Positions 54,367-63,881 are shown, counted from the first letter of the stretch. The stretch is DNA of 64,000 nucleotides from Vreelandella zhanjiangensis DSM 21076 (GCF_000377665.1 NZ_KB898647.1:313559-377558), one strand, 5' to 3'. The notes: generated by a model from the sequence alone, not told the origin. A program made the numbers and translations.

Positions 54367-54496
54367 TGATAAATAATATTTGTGAGTTAATGAAAAAGAT
54401 ATTGATTTTATTTTTATATGGCTCGGCCTAGGATGACTAATACAGGTTGGCACTCTGTGCCACGCATTACAAAACGATAGCGAACAGGAGACCACC

Positions 54497-54922
54497 ATGA
54501 GCCTTTCCCCTTTCCATCTGGCCATCCCGGTTTACGATGTGGCATTAGCCCGGGCTTTTTACAATGACGTTTTCGGCCTGGAAGAAGGGCGTTCCAGTGA
54601 CAACTGGGTCGACTTCAACTTCTTTGGTCACCAACTTGTGATTCATGGGCATCCTAAAACGCCCAGCCAAGAAAATGCCCATACCAATCCTGTAGATGGC
54701 CACGACGTACCAGTGCCGCATTTCGGCGTAATTCTGGAGTGGGATGAGTGGGAAGAGCTTGCTGAGCGCCTGAAGTCGCGCAATACCGTTTTTGTAATTG
54801 AGCCCTACGTGCGCTTTAAAGGCGAAGTGGGTGAGCAAGCCACCATGTTCCTGCTCGACCCCTGTGGTAACGCGCTAGAGTTCAAGGCGTTCAAGGACAA
54901 GAGCCAAATCTTTGCCAAGTGA
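54497..54922 (+). CDS. VOC (glyoxalase/dioxygenase) family protein
   Basis: A 141-residue vicinal-oxygen-chelate protein. It starts [45 protein letters not shown] with the typical first metal His, and ends [22 protein letters not shown] carrying the terminal Glu ligand. Relatives are called glyoxalase-like or extradiol-dioxygenase-like; the substrate is unknown. ATG 54497 follows AGGAGAC. Divergent from a LysR regulator. Confidence 0.87.
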   Translation: MSLSPFHLAIPVYDVALARAFYNDVFGLEEGRSSDNWVDFNFFGHQLVIHGHPKTPSQENAHTNPVDGHDVPVPHFGVILEWDEWEELAERLKSRNTVFVIEPYVRFKGEVGEQATMFLLDPCGNALEFKAFKDKSQIFAK

Positions 54923-54942
54923 GCTAGCCAAGTAAGCGATCA

Positions 54943-55836
54943 TTACCCCTGCAGCATTTGCTCCTGGCGGCGATGTTGCAGGGGAGATTCGCCGAAGTAG
55001 CGTTTATAGTCGCGGCTAAATTGCGGCACGCTGCGATAGCCCACCGCCAATGCCGCCTGATTGACGTTATGCTCCTGCTGCGACAGAAGCTGCTGAGCTT
55101 TTATTAGCCGCAGCCGCTTAAGATACTGGGCTGGGGAAGCGCGAGTAATCTGCTTGAAATAATGATGAAACGTCGAAACGCTCATACTGGCCTGCTGGGC
55201 CAACTGCTCGACCCTAAACTCATCAGCGAAGCTTACATGAAGCTTCGACAGCACCTGCACTATTCGTGAGTAGTGCCCTTGGCCGTTTACTAGTGCTCTA
55301 AGCGCTGGCCCTTGCTCCCCTTTCAGCGCCTCGAAAACCACCTCACGAATGCGTGCTGCTCCCATGATTGCGCATTCTGTTTCGCAAGTCAGTGTACCGG
55401 CTAGCCGATCCACCGCCTCCTGCATGCCTGATGTCATGGCAACCGACGCCATGGGTTTCGGGGAAATAGTCGGTGCGCTGATATTGCCCATGGCCATGAC
55501 CATTTCACTTAACAGCGCCGGGTCTAGCTTTACCGAAATACCCAGCAGCGGCGCTTCGGGTGAACCATGGGTTTCACACTCAAACGGCAGAGGTAGGGTC
55601 TGTACCAAGTAGTGCCCGGGGTTATAGTGAATTTCACGATCGCCCAGATAGCCCACTTTTCGGCCCAGGGCAATAACGGTCAGACTGGGCTCGTAGAGTA
55701 ACGGAGTGCGCGCTTGATGGCGCCCCAGACACAGCAGTGAGACGCCGGGTAAGTGCGTCTGGGTGATGCCGTCTGCCTTGGTTAGCGCTTCAATAATGCG
55801 TGCTAAGGGCGGGTAGGTAGGTAGCAGCGTGCTCAT
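54943..55836 (-). CDS. AraC-family transcriptional regulator
   Basis: A 297-residue regulator with an N-terminal AraC_N cupin-like domain (about 20-160: LLYEPSLTVIALGRKVGYLGDREIHYNPGHYLVQTLPLPFECE) and a C-terminal double HTH (about 200-295: VEQLAQQASMSVSTFHHYFKQITRASPAQYLKRLRL, VGYRSVPQFSRDYKRYFGESP). ATG 55836 is favoured over 55887. It is divergent from the alcohol dehydrogenase gene, its probable target. A CACACTAGTGTG palindrome lies between them. Confidence 0.88.
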   Translation of the reverse strand: MSTLLPTYPPLARIIEALTKADGITQTHLPGVSLLCLGRHQARTPLLYEPSLTVIALGRKVGYLGDREIHYNPGHYLVQTLPLPFECETHGSPEAPLLGISVKLDPALLSEMVMAMGNISAPTISPKPMASVAMTSGMQEAVDRLAGTLTCETECAIMGAARIREVVFEALKGEQGPALRALVNGQGHYSRIVQVLSKLHVSFADEFRVEQLAQQASMSVSTFHHYFKQITRASPAQYLKRLRLIKAQQLLSQQEHNVNQAALAVGYRSVPQFSRDYKRYFGESPLQHRRQEQMLQG

Positions 55837-55914
55837 AAAGACCTGCCAGAAATGTTTAAAATGGGTGGATTTGGATAATAATGCCAAAATATTGGTTATT
55901 TTTTGTTATTTTAT

Positions 55915-55926
55915 CACACTAGTGTG
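55915..55926. promoter_or_regulatory. 12-bp palindrome between araC-type and dehydrogenase genes
   Basis: CACACTAGTGTG is a perfect dyad about 80 bp upstream of the regulator start and 115 bp upstream of the dehydrogenase. It could be an operator, though AraC proteins usually prefer direct repeats. Confidence 0.4.
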
Positions 55927-56040
55927 GAGGAATAGGCAAAAAATACGGAGCTTCGCTCATCGTTATTACTGCTCAATCGGCGAATAATGGTTAGGCATCC
56001 TCGTGGTCAAGAGGATCACCGATTTAAGGAGTTTTATCTG

Positions 56041-57093
56041 ATGAGCCAAGCCAAATCCTATGCTGCCTTTGCGGCGGATAAACCGTTAGCGCCTTTTTCA
56101 TTTGAGCGTCGTCAACCGCGTGCTGATGATGTCGCCATTGAGATTCTTTATTGTGGGGTTTGTCACAGCGACCTGCACTTTGCCCGTAACGATTGGGGCA
56201 TGAGTCAGTACCCGGTCGTGCCCGGCCATGAAATCGTGGGCCGTGTCACCGCAGTAGGCGACAAGGTGAGCCGCTTCAAGGAAGGCGACCTGGTGGGTGT
56301 CGGCTGCATGGTCGACTCCTGCAGGACCTGCAGCGCCTGCAAAGATGGCGTGGAGCAGTACTGCCTGGAGGGGTTTACTATGACCTACGGCAGCCCTGAT
56401 CGACAGGACGGTACTATTACTCAGGGCGGTTACTCGGACGCCATCGTTGTCAGCGAGCACTTCGTGCTGAAAATGCCGGACGGTATTGACCTTGCCTCCG
56501 CCGCGCCGATTTTGTGTGCCGGTATTACCACTTATTCACCGCTTAAGCATCACGGCGTAGGTAAGGGGCACAAGGTAGGTGTGATTGGCATGGGCGGCCT
56601 TGGCCATATGGGTGTGAAGCTTGCCAAAGCGCTAGGAGCGGAAGTTACCGTATTTACCCGCTCTGATGCCAAGGTGGAAGAAGCCAAGCGCAGCGGCGCT
56701 GATCACGTTGTGGTATCGAGCGACCAAGCACAAATGGATGCGGTGGCGGAAACCTTCGATTTCATGCTGGATACCGTACCGGTACAGCACGACCTGAACC
56801 CTTATCTTACGTCACTCAAATACGATGGCACGCATATCATAGTTGGCCTTTTGGAGCCTATTGAGCCAGCTATTGAAGCCTTCAATCTGGTATTCAAGCG
56901 CCGAGTAGTAGCGGGCTCGCTGATCGGCGGCATTGCTGAAACCGAGGAACTGCTCCAGCTGTGCGCTGAGCAGAATATTACCTGCGATATCGAAATGCTG
57001 GATATCAACAACATTAACGAAGGCTTCGAGCGCATGGAGAAAGGCGGCGTGCGCTATCGCTTTGTTATTGATATGGCAACGCTTAAAGATTAA
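56041..57093 (+). CDS. Zinc-dependent NAD(P) alcohol/aldehyde dehydrogenase, YahK/CAD type
   Basis: A 350-residue medium-chain dehydrogenase. Zinc ligands are seen in YCGVCHSDLHFARNDWGMSQYPVVPGHEIVG, and the structural-zinc cysteines in VDSCRTCSACKDGVEQYC. The cofactor motif is GVIGMGGLGHMGVKLAKAL. The family reduces aldehydes with NADPH, which fits carbonyl detoxification under control of the divergent AraC regulator. ATG 56041 follows AAGGAG; the frame to 55987 lacks a ribosome site. Confidence 0.9.
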   Translation: MSQAKSYAAFAADKPLAPFSFERRQPRADDVAIEILYCGVCHSDLHFARNDWGMSQYPVVPGHEIVGRVTAVGDKVSRFKEGDLVGVGCMVDSCRTCSACKDGVEQYCLEGFTMTYGSPDRQDGTITQGGYSDAIVVSEHFVLKMPDGIDLASAAPILCAGITTYSPLKHHGVGKGHKVGVIGMGGLGHMGVKLAKALGAEVTVFTRSDAKVEEAKRSGADHVVVSSDQAQMDAVAETFDFMLDTVPVQHDLNPYLTSLKYDGTHIIVGLLEPIEPAIEAFNLVFKRRVVAGSLIGGIAETEELLQLCAEQNITCDIEMLDINNINEGFERMEKGGVRYRFVIDMATLKD

Positions 57094-57128
57094 AAATACC
57101 GCCGCTTACACAAACGGTGATGTAAACC

Positions 57129-57161
57129 ACCCACCCCGGCTTAGGCCGCGGTGGGTTTTTT
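57129..57161 (+). terminator. Rho-independent terminator of the alcohol dehydrogenase gene
   Basis: ACCCACC-C-CGGC pairs with GCCG-C-GGTGGGT around a TTAG loop (one C/C mismatch). It runs into TTTTTT (57156-57161) about 35 nt after the dehydrogenase stop. Confidence 0.88.
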
Positions 57162-57204
57162 ATGTGCCGCCTTATACATAGGTCGATAGCCCGCCATATT
57201 CTGC

Positions 57205-57231
57205 TCCAGCTTGGTTTACTCTTGCCGATAC
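57205..57231 (+). promoter_or_regulatory. Sigma-28-like promoter of chemoreceptor 3
   Basis: TCCAGCTT, an 11-bp spacer, then GCCGATAC. The -10 is one base off the sigma-28 consensus, at the standard spacing, and starts 48 nt before the receptor ATG. The same -10 form (GCCGATAC/T) precedes the other chemotaxis units at 42470 and 44973. Confidence 0.6.
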
Positions 57232-57271
57232 TTCCTCAAACGACTTATAAAAAAGCCAAGGGATCAATAGC

Positions 57272-58954
57272 ATGAAGCATTTATCTATTAAATGGAGTTT
57301 GACTGCTGCGCTAGCCTTGATGGTACTTATGATTGGGCTAATCAGCGGGCTAGGATTTTATGCCAACCACATAAGCTCCCAAGCCCTGGAGGAGCTTGCT
57401 GACATCAACGTGCGCTTAACTAATTTGGCTAACCGCACGCAGGTAAATGCACTCAGAGCACAAACCTTTTTAGATCGCTTTGCCAGTTTGAGTACTCAAG
57501 GCAATCCTGAAAAAGGGCAGGAAAGTTTGCAGCTCGCCTCCGAAGCCTTAGCGGCGGCTCAGGACAGGTTTGAAGAGTTCCAGACCTTGCCCGTGCCAGC
57601 GGGCAGTGAGCTTGCCACTTATCGTGACGCCATCGTCAGTGCCTATGAGGTGTTTGTCACCGAGGGCATGTTGCCGTTATTGGAGGCGCCGCCGTTTCAG
57701 GTGCAGCGGCGCCAAGAGGCCGTTGGCGAAAGTGGCGCGCAGTTGGATGAGGCGATGGAACGCTTTATCACTTATACCGAGGCGCGAGGCCAGCGCGTGA
57801 TTGATCAGGTTGACCAACTGACCCAAACCATTGGAGCTATTGCGATTGCCTTACTAATCATATCGTTAATCGCCGCTGTTGTTATTCGGATTGCCATGAT
57901 GAAAGGCGTTGTGAACCCGCTTAACCAGGCGATGGCGCATTTTTCTCACATTGCCGATGGGGATCTGACCGGCCATATCGATGCTGGAGGACGTAACGAG
58001 ATAGGGCGACTATTTAGCGCGTTGGCATCCATGCAAACCAAGCTTAAAGCACTGGTGCTGGCGTTAAGAAGCAGCAGTGAAAGTGTCTTTAGCGGTGCAG
58101 GTGATATCTCGGTTGGAAGCCAGGATCTCTCTTCACGAACCGAGCAGCAAGCATCGGCGCTTCAGCAGACGGCTTCGAGTATGGAGGAGATGTCGACCAC
58201 GGTGAGCAAAAACGCCGAAACGGCTGAAACTGCCGACCAACTGTCGGTGGCGGCTTCGCAGTCTGCCAAGGCGGGTGGTGAAGAGGTTCAGCATACGGTG
58301 CAGTTGATGCGCGATATTGCGGCCAGCGCGAATCGGGTTAACGATATTATCGGTGTGATCGACTCGATTGCCTTTCAAACCAATATCCTGGCGCTTAATG
58401 CGTCGGTTGAAGCGGCGAGAGCCGGCGAGCAAGGGCGAGGGTTTGCGGTCGTTGCCAGTGAGGTTCGTTTACTTGCCACCCGTAGTGCGGAATCCGCAAA
58501 GGAAATTCGTGGCTTAATTGAGCAAACGACGTCGCAAATCACAGGGGGCGCCGCGCAGGCCGAACGCAGTGGCCAAACCATTCAGCAAACGGTTCAGGCA
58601 ATCGGCCAGGTAACCGCGCTGATGAGCGAAATCTCAACGGCAAGCCGTGAGCAAAACGGTGGTATCGAGCAAATAAATGCGGCGCTGACTGAAATGGATT
58701 CAGTCACTCAGCAAAATGCCGCACTGGTGCAACAAACCAGTGCCGCCGCTGGGGCGCTTGAGAATCAGGCGCGTCAATTAGCCGAACTCATGGCAACTTT
58801 TCGCCTTGATGAGCAGGCAAGTAAAACACCAGTACATTCGGCGTCTTCTGTATTGCCCACATCATGGTCTAAGGAGACTCGCTCCTCTACTAAAAAGCCT
58901 TCCCGAGAGGTTGGCGTTAAAGAAACGACCGCTGATGATTGGGATGAGTTTTAA
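57272..58954 (+). CDS. Methyl-accepting chemotaxis protein 3, four-helix-bundle sensor with CheR tether
   Basis: A 560-residue receptor. TM1 is at about 12-32, a periplasmic helical domain of about 155 residues at 33-188, TM2 at about 189-210, HAMP at about 211-263, then a signalling domain with [43 protein letters not shown]. It ends in DWDEF, matching the xWxxF pentapeptide that docks CheR and CheB, so it can assist adaptation of other receptors. It has its own sigma-28-like promoter. The ligand is unknown. Confidence 0.93.
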   Translation: MKHLSIKWSLTAALALMVLMIGLISGLGFYANHISSQALEELADINVRLTNLANRTQVNALRAQTFLDRFASLSTQGNPEKGQESLQLASEALAAAQDRFEEFQTLPVPAGSELATYRDAIVSAYEVFVTEGMLPLLEAPPFQVQRRQEAVGESGAQLDEAMERFITYTEARGQRVIDQVDQLTQTIGAIAIALLIISLIAAVVIRIAMMKGVVNPLNQAMAHFSHIADGDLTGHIDAGGRNEIGRLFSALASMQTKLKALVLALRSSSESVFSGAGDISVGSQDLSSRTEQQASALQQTASSMEEMSTTVSKNAETAETADQLSVAASQSAKAGGEEVQHTVQLMRDIAASANRVNDIIGVIDSIAFQTNILALNASVEAARAGEQGRGFAVVASEVRLLATRSAESAKEIRGLIEQTTSQITGGAAQAERSGQTIQQTVQAIGQVTALMSEISTASREQNGGIEQINAALTEMDSVTQQNAALVQQTSAAAGALENQARQLAELMATFRLDEQASKTPVHSASSVLPTSWSKETRSSTKKPSREVGVKETTADDWDEF

Positions 58955-58974
58955 ATAAACGCTTTAGTATTTCG

Positions 58975-59014
58975 CCTGACCGGGCTGTTACGAAGGTTAA
59001 CAAGCCTGGTCAGG
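58975..59014. terminator. Inverted repeat between convergent genes
   Basis: CCTGACC at 58975-58981 pairs with GGTCAGG at 59008-59014, and the stem extends inward through GGCT-GTTA/TAAC-AAGCC. It lies between receptor 3 and the convergent methyltransferase. No T-run is seen, so termination is only likely. Confidence 0.5.
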
Positions 59015-59044
59015 GTGCTGAGTAGAACGTCTTCTCAGTAAAAA

Positions 59045-59812
59045 TTAGACGTGGGCTGATACCCGCAAGCGCACGTAGTCAGCGGTCCAGTTGCCCTGGC
59101 CATCGTTTAAACTATGGCTCAGCAGCATAATGGTGTTATCAATTATGGAGTGGCGAAGATCCTCTTCCAGCCCATGTAAAAACGGGCTGGCGAAGGTTTC
59201 AATCCATCCTGCCATGCCCGTAGGTAGCGCAGTAGGGCGGGGAATTAGCTCAATGGAATCCACCTGAAACCCAACGGTTTGTAACAAATGAGCGTACTCT
59301 TCGGTGGTTGGGAAATACCATGGATGCCGCCCGCGAGCGCTAACCCCGCGAAACTGAAGCGACGCAATCAGCGCGGTGCAAATGGCCGCAACGTTGCCGT
59401 GTCCACCAAACTCAGCGACAAACCGGCCGCCTGGTTTCAACGCGCGCTTAACGCCAGACAGTACCGCCTGTGGGTCAAGCATCCAATGCAGAGCAGCGTT
59501 ACTAAAAACAGCGTCGAATTCGTGGTCAAACGGAAGATCATGCGCATCAACCTGGCGCGCGGTAATGCCGCGCTGGCGGGTGGCTTCCACCATTTCCTCT
59601 GAAGTATCAACGCCTAACACATCAGCGCCGAGTTGCACCAATCGCTCGGTTAAGGCGCCGTCACCGCAGCCAAGATCTAAAATACGCTGGCCCGGTTGAG
59701 GCGAGAGCAGCTTAACGACATCACTACCCAATTTGGGAACAAAATCAGCGTTTTTAGCATATTGGCCAGCATCCCACTCCTGACCAGGTGCATTCGACGT
59801 AATGTTATTCAT
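59045..59812 (-). CDS. Class I SAM-dependent methyltransferase, trans-aconitate-methyltransferase-like
   Basis: A 255-residue methyltransferase. Motif I is RILDLGCGDGALTERLVQLGADVLGVDTSEEMV, followed by FDAVFSNAALHWMLDPQAVLSGVKRALKPGGRFVAEFGGHGN (motifs II-III). The NAALHWM block and length resemble Tam-type enzymes that methylate trans-aconitate, but substrate choice is not readable. ATG 59812 is the first start and the gene is monocistronic. It is convergent with receptor 3. Confidence 0.82.
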   Translation of the reverse strand: MNNITSNAPGQEWDAGQYAKNADFVPKLGSDVVKLLSPQPGQRILDLGCGDGALTERLVQLGADVLGVDTSEEMVEATRQRGITARQVDAHDLPFDHEFDAVFSNAALHWMLDPQAVLSGVKRALKPGGRFVAEFGGHGNVAAICTALIASLQFRGVSARGRHPWYFPTTEEYAHLLQTVGFQVDSIELIPRPTALPTGMAGWIETFASPFLHGLEEDLRHSIIDNTIMLLSHSLNDGQGNWTADYVRLRVSAHV

Positions 59813-60147
59813 GGCGGCTTCCTAGCATCGTTATATTTCAAGGGGAGTACAAAGAGTATAGCCTGCGGCGGTATAACGTCTTTGCCAATCAGAAACAGAG
59901 CTTATTTTTTAAGCGTATGGCCGTTAAAACAGATGGGAATATTTGGCCGTCTTTCCTTCGTTATCGAGAACCTTCAAGTTAGTGACTCGCTATCTGAGCC
60001 ATCTTAGAACTTAGCCGCTTTTAATTACTCTCCGCATTGGACCTGTCGCTAAACAAAAAGTCTCTTAATTTATTAATGCCTATGTCTCACTATGTGAGAT
60101 GAATTGGATGTTTTGTCTTGTTATGTTCTAAAACAAAGAAGCCAATA
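59813..60147. other. Divergent promoter region between methyltransferase and iclR-type gene
   Basis: A 335-bp gap holding the dyad at 60085-60099. A 103-codon frame crosses it from within the methyltransferase (59696-60007) but has no ribosome site and looks like chance. Nothing else is recognisable. Confidence 0.5.
60085..60099. promoter_or_regulatory. TCTCAC-TAT-GTGAGA dyad, candidate IclR operator
   Basis: A perfect 6-bp inverted repeat around a 3-nt centre, about 50-65 nt upstream of the IclR-type start. IclR regulators bind short dyads in their own promoter, so autoregulation and control of the downstream operon are plausible. Confidence 0.5.
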
Positions 60148-60957
60148 ATGATAAAAACGATGTCTACGTACGATCAATCTCATGGTGCCGGTCCCTCCAC
60201 TCTTATCCATGCAATGCAGATACTAAAAGTGACTGCGCATGGTGGGTACCGAGGTGCAAGCATCGACGACTATTTAACGGCGCTTGATTTCAGTCGACCT
60301 ACACTTTATCGCTTGCTTAAAAGCCTTAAGCAACAAGGTTTTTTACGCTCATCTCCTGTTCGGGGCCGTTATCTATTGGGTTATGAACTACTGGTGCTAG
60401 GCGCTCAGGCGGGTAATGGGGCGGGGCTTCGTGACTTGTCTCGCCCCAGGCTATTGGCGCTAGCTCAACGGCTTGGGGATAGCTTTTATTTGTTCGCTCA
60501 GGACGGTGTTAATGCAGTCTGTCTGGAAGTTCAGAACGGCGCTTACCCGGTGGGTAGTTTTGTACGAGCAACCGGTGGACGTGTACCGCTAGGCGTAGGG
60601 CAGGCTTCTATTGCGCTACTAGCTTACCTTCCTGTTGAAGAGCAACAAGACATATTAAGCCGCAATGCAGAAATTCTTCTGAATGAGTATGGAATTTCCA
60701 TTGCGGCAGTCAACGTTGAAATTACCCACCTAAAAGAGCACGGGTTTGCGCGGGGCGTTGAAGGCTCTTTGCTGCCCGAGTACGCCGGGCTAGCTATTCC
60801 TATTCTTGATCATAGCGGGCACCCGTTGGGCGCGATGAGCTGCTCAATGCTCAAGTCGCGCATGACGGACACTCACCGCAAAGAGGTTCTGGAAAACATG
60901 CACTCTGAAGTTTGCGAAATGATCAATCAGGCCCACGGATTACTTTATCTGGAATAA
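60148..60957 (+). CDS. IclR-family transcriptional regulator
   Basis: A 269-residue regulator with an N-terminal winged helix (DYLTALDFSRPTLYRLLKSLKQQGFLRSSPVRGRYLLG) and a C-terminal IclR effector domain (LSRPRLLALAQRLGDSFYLFAQDGVNAVCLE, GGRVPLGVGQASIALLAYLP). The start is ATG 60148 after AAAGAAG; ATG 60160 is an alternative. It heads an operon with a FAD oxidoreductase 5 nt downstream and an NhaC-type antiporter, so it likely senses their substrate. Confidence 0.87.
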   Translation: MIKTMSTYDQSHGAGPSTLIHAMQILKVTAHGGYRGASIDDYLTALDFSRPTLYRLLKSLKQQGFLRSSPVRGRYLLGYELLVLGAQAGNGAGLRDLSRPRLLALAQRLGDSFYLFAQDGVNAVCLEVQNGAYPVGSFVRATGGRVPLGVGQASIALLAYLPVEEQQDILSRNAEILLNEYGISIAAVNVEITHLKEHGFARGVEGSLLPEYAGLAIPILDHSGHPLGAMSCSMLKSRMTDTHRKEVLENMHSEVCEMINQAHGLLYLE

Positions 60958-60962
60958 TTACC

Positions 60963-62252
60963 ATGTCACGACCCACTCACCCTACTCATCAGCGCAGCTG
61001 TGGCTGGAACGATCGGTTACCCACGCGTCAGGAGCAACCATCTCTTCAAGGCTCTGACATCGCCGACGTGGTGATTATTGGCGCTGGTTATACGGGTGTG
61101 GCTGCGGCGATGGCGTGGCAAAAACATCATCCCCAAGACCGCATTACGTTACTTGAAGCCGATAGCGTCGGTGAAGGTAGCCCTGGGCGAAATTCAGGCT
61201 TTATGCTTGAAGTGGCGCTGGCGAATGACGCACATCCCAATGAATTGGCGCGTATGGCCAAGTTGAACGCGCTCAGTCGCCAAACGATGGCGCTATTGCG
61301 GGAGCGAGTTGAGGAGCATGGCATCGATTGCCAGCTTCATCACAGCGGAACCTACCGAGCAGCACGTAGTGATATTGGACTGAGTGCACTACACCAATAC
61401 CGTGCGTTTCTCGAAGGGGCTGGCTTAAGCTATCAAGCGCTTAATAAGGCTGTACTTGCTGAACGACTGGGCACTAATTACTACCAGCAGGGGCTTTATT
61501 CGCCAGACTGTTATCTGGTGCAGCCGGCTGCGCTGATTACCGGCTTGGTGGATAACCTTGACCCTTCCATTCAGCTATTTGAACGCTCACCGGCCATCGG
61601 TGTTTTACCTAATGGCGCTGGCTGGCGCGTAATAACCCCTGAAGGGGAAATTAAAGCTAATAACGTCATCCTTGCCAACAATGCGTTCTCGCGTGCATTA
61701 GGTGCTGACACCTCGCGGTTAACGGCTATTTATACCTATGCAGCATTAACGGCGCCTCTCTCTAGCGCCGACCAGCAGCGCATTATCAGTGAGCAATGGG
61801 GGCTACTGCCAGCGCACCGCCTGGGTTGTACGCTGCGAACCACCAGTGATGGACGGCTGATGATTCGCTCACGCTATAGCTACGAAAAAGAGGCTGACAA
61901 TGCACTTATTGAGGCTGAGCTGAAAGCCAGTCTTGAGGCTCGCTATCCTGAGCTTGGCCCTGTGCATTTCGACAAGATGTGGGGTGGAACCACGGGCCTG
62001 ACGTATAACGGCGCCCCGCTTTGGGGTGAACTGCAGTCAGGCCTGTATGTCTCGGCTGGGTGTAACGGTGGGGGAATCGTCAAAGGCACCTATTTGGGGG
62101 ATGCCCTGGCGCGCCATGCGTTAGGTTTACCGGTTGAGGATATTGCATCGCTGTTTGGTAAAGCCAGCTGGATGCCCCCGAGCCCGATACGCAAGCTGGG
62201 GTTCTATTTAAAAAGCGGTATCGAGAGTCGTAAAGCAAAACGTGAAACTTGA
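60963..62252 (+). CDS. FAD-dependent amine/amino-acid oxidoreductase (DAO family)
   Basis: A 429-residue D-amino-acid-oxidase-superfamily enzyme, PuuB/OrdL-like. A leader rich in His/Thr precedes the FAD motif DVVIIGAGYTGVAAAMAWQ and GEGSPGRNSGFMLE. The C-terminal GGTTGLTYNGAPLWGELQSGLYVSAGCNGGGIVKGTYLG closes the FAD site. Such enzymes oxidise secondary amines or amino acids such as gamma-glutamylputrescine, sarcosine-like compounds or hydroxyproline. The substrate is unknown. The N-terminal SRPTHPTHQRSCGWND resembles PuuB-type leaders. ATG 60963 lies 5 nt after the IclR stop. Confidence 0.85.
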   Translation: MSRPTHPTHQRSCGWNDRLPTRQEQPSLQGSDIADVVIIGAGYTGVAAAMAWQKHHPQDRITLLEADSVGEGSPGRNSGFMLEVALANDAHPNELARMAKLNALSRQTMALLRERVEEHGIDCQLHHSGTYRAARSDIGLSALHQYRAFLEGAGLSYQALNKAVLAERLGTNYYQQGLYSPDCYLVQPAALITGLVDNLDPSIQLFERSPAIGVLPNGAGWRVITPEGEIKANNVILANNAFSRALGADTSRLTAIYTYAALTAPLSSADQQRIISEQWGLLPAHRLGCTLRTTSDGRLMIRSRYSYEKEADNALIEAELKASLEARYPELGPVHFDKMWGGTTGLTYNGAPLWGELQSGLYVSAGCNGGGIVKGTYLGDALARHALGLPVEDIASLFGKASWMPPSPIRKLGFYLKSGIESRKAKRET

Positions 62253-62285
62253 AAGCTCCTTCCTTATAAAAACAGAGAGATTCCT

Positions 62286-63692
62286 ATGGATCCCCAAGCG
62301 CATATCGGATTGCTGTCCATTCTTCCTGCCACGTTAGCTATTATCCTGGCATTTATTACGCGTAATACCGTTTTCTCATTGGCAGTGGCGTGCTTTGTCG
62401 GTGTGATTACATTGGGGAATGGCTTGATGGGCTTTCCCACCCTGTTAAAGGAAACGTTGGGCACGACCAGCTTCTCCTGGATACTGCTTCTCGAGTTATT
62501 CATTGGTACGGTCATTGCTTTCTTTCAGCGCACCGGAGCCATCCAAAACTTTACGGCTTGGGTTGAGCGCCGCGCTTTAACACGTGTCCGCGTTCAGCTC
62601 ATTGCCTGGCTAATGGGGATGTTTGTCTTCTTTAGCGACTATTTCAGCCCCTTGTTCGTGGGTAGTACGATGCGCGGTTTGACTGACCGCTACAGGGTCT
62701 CCCGTGAAAAGCTTGCCTATATTGCCGACTCAACATCCGCACCGGTCAGCGTATTGATTCCGATTACCGGGTGGGCCGTATTTATCTCTGGCCTGCTGAT
62801 TGGTATGGGGCCCATTGAGACTGCCGGACAGGCGATGGGCGTATTCCTCAATGCGATTCCTTTCAATCTCTATGCCTGGCTTTCTGTACTTATGGTGGGC
62901 CTGGTGATAATTGGCATCATTCCTCTATTTGGGCCCATGCGTCAGGCCGAAAAGCGTGCACAAGAAGAAGGAAAAGTGCTTCGCGATGGTGCCGAGCCCC
63001 TTGTTGGTGAGGAGTTAACGGAAATTCCCGCCTATGAAGGCGCACGTACGGGGCTTCTGTTAAACTTTTTTGCCCCGGTAATGATTGTTATTGGTGTCGC
63101 GGTAGGAACTTTCATCGTCATGGGTTCTGCTAAAACCATGGAGGCTTTTTTGGCCGCTGCGGTATTCCTGGGCATTGTAATGCGCCTGCAAGGTATCCCC
63201 TTTAACGACATCATGAAAACAGCGATTTCAGGTATGAAAGGGGTGATGCCAGCCATCATTATTCTTGCGCTGGCTTATTCACTTAATCAGCTTTCCAAGG
63301 ATATGGGCACCGCCAGCTATATCGTGGAGATTTCTTCGGGCTGGCTTACGCCATCGCTATTGCCCGCCATGACGTTTCTAATTGCGGCACTGGTGGCTTT
63401 TTCGACCGGCTCATCCTGGGGTACGTTTGCGATTATGATGCCGCTGGCAGTACCGCTCGCGTTTAATTTCAGCAGCGATGCGCTTACCCCGCTGATATAT
63501 GCCACCGTCGCTGCCGTAGCCGGTGGTGGAGTGTTCGGCGATCACTGTTCGCCGCTATCGGATACTTCGGTTCTTGCTTCCACAGGGGCGGCCTCCGACC
63601 ACATTGACCATATTAAAACCCAGATTCCGTTTGCATTGGCCGTTGCTCTGTTCTCTCTGGCTGCCTATTTGATCATTGGGCTGACACTCTGA
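62286..63692 (+). CDS. NhaC-family Na+/H+ antiporter-type transporter
   Basis: A 468-residue membrane protein with about 11 helices of the NhaC/IT superfamily: NTVFSLAVACFVGVITLGNG, MFVFFSDYFSPLFVGSTMRGLTDRYRVSREKLAYIADSTSAPVSVLIPITGW and GGGVFGDHCSPLSDTSVLAS. NhaC members exchange sodium for protons, and some (MleN-type) swap malate/lactate. Its place behind an IclR regulator and an amine oxidase suggests it may import the oxidase substrate, not only export sodium. The gene ends 190 nt before a zinc-finger gene. Confidence 0.85.
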   Translation: MDPQAHIGLLSILPATLAIILAFITRNTVFSLAVACFVGVITLGNGLMGFPTLLKETLGTTSFSWILLLELFIGTVIAFFQRTGAIQNFTAWVERRALTRVRVQLIAWLMGMFVFFSDYFSPLFVGSTMRGLTDRYRVSREKLAYIADSTSAPVSVLIPITGWAVFISGLLIGMGPIETAGQAMGVFLNAIPFNLYAWLSVLMVGLVIIGIIPLFGPMRQAEKRAQEEGKVLRDGAEPLVGEELTEIPAYEGARTGLLLNFFAPVMIVIGVAVGTFIVMGSAKTMEAFLAAAVFLGIVMRLQGIPFNDIMKTAISGMKGVMPAIIILALAYSLNQLSKDMGTASYIVEISSGWLTPSLLPAMTFLIAALVAFSTGSSWGTFAIMMPLAVPLAFNFSSDALTPLIYATVAAVAGGGVFGDHCSPLSDTSVLASTGAASDHIDHIKTQIPFALAVALFSLAAYLIIGLTL

Positions 63693-63789
63693 TCTCTAAG
63701 CAAGCTCCACCTTCTTATCAATCTGCTTTACTGTAGCAGTCAAGCCCACTGTGGTTATAAGCAGTAGGACTTATTGCTGCTACCTTGAT

Positions 63790-63880
63790 AGGTAGGCTAA
63801 TCAATATGTAGATCAGTAAATAGGAATACCAATAAATCGGTAGACCAATAAACAGGTAGACCAATAAACAGGAGACCGAC
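63790..63880 (+). repeat. Decaying 16-bp tandem repeat merging into a ribosome site
   Basis: Units in register are seen at 63790-63805, 63806-63821, 63822-63837, 63838-63853 and 63854-63869, then a partial unit from 63870. Consensus is about AGGTAGACCAATAAAC; the 4th and 5th units differ only in their first base. The last partial unit (AGGAGACCGACC) carries the Shine-Dalgarno of the next gene. Confidence 0.85.
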
Positions 63881-63881
63881 C

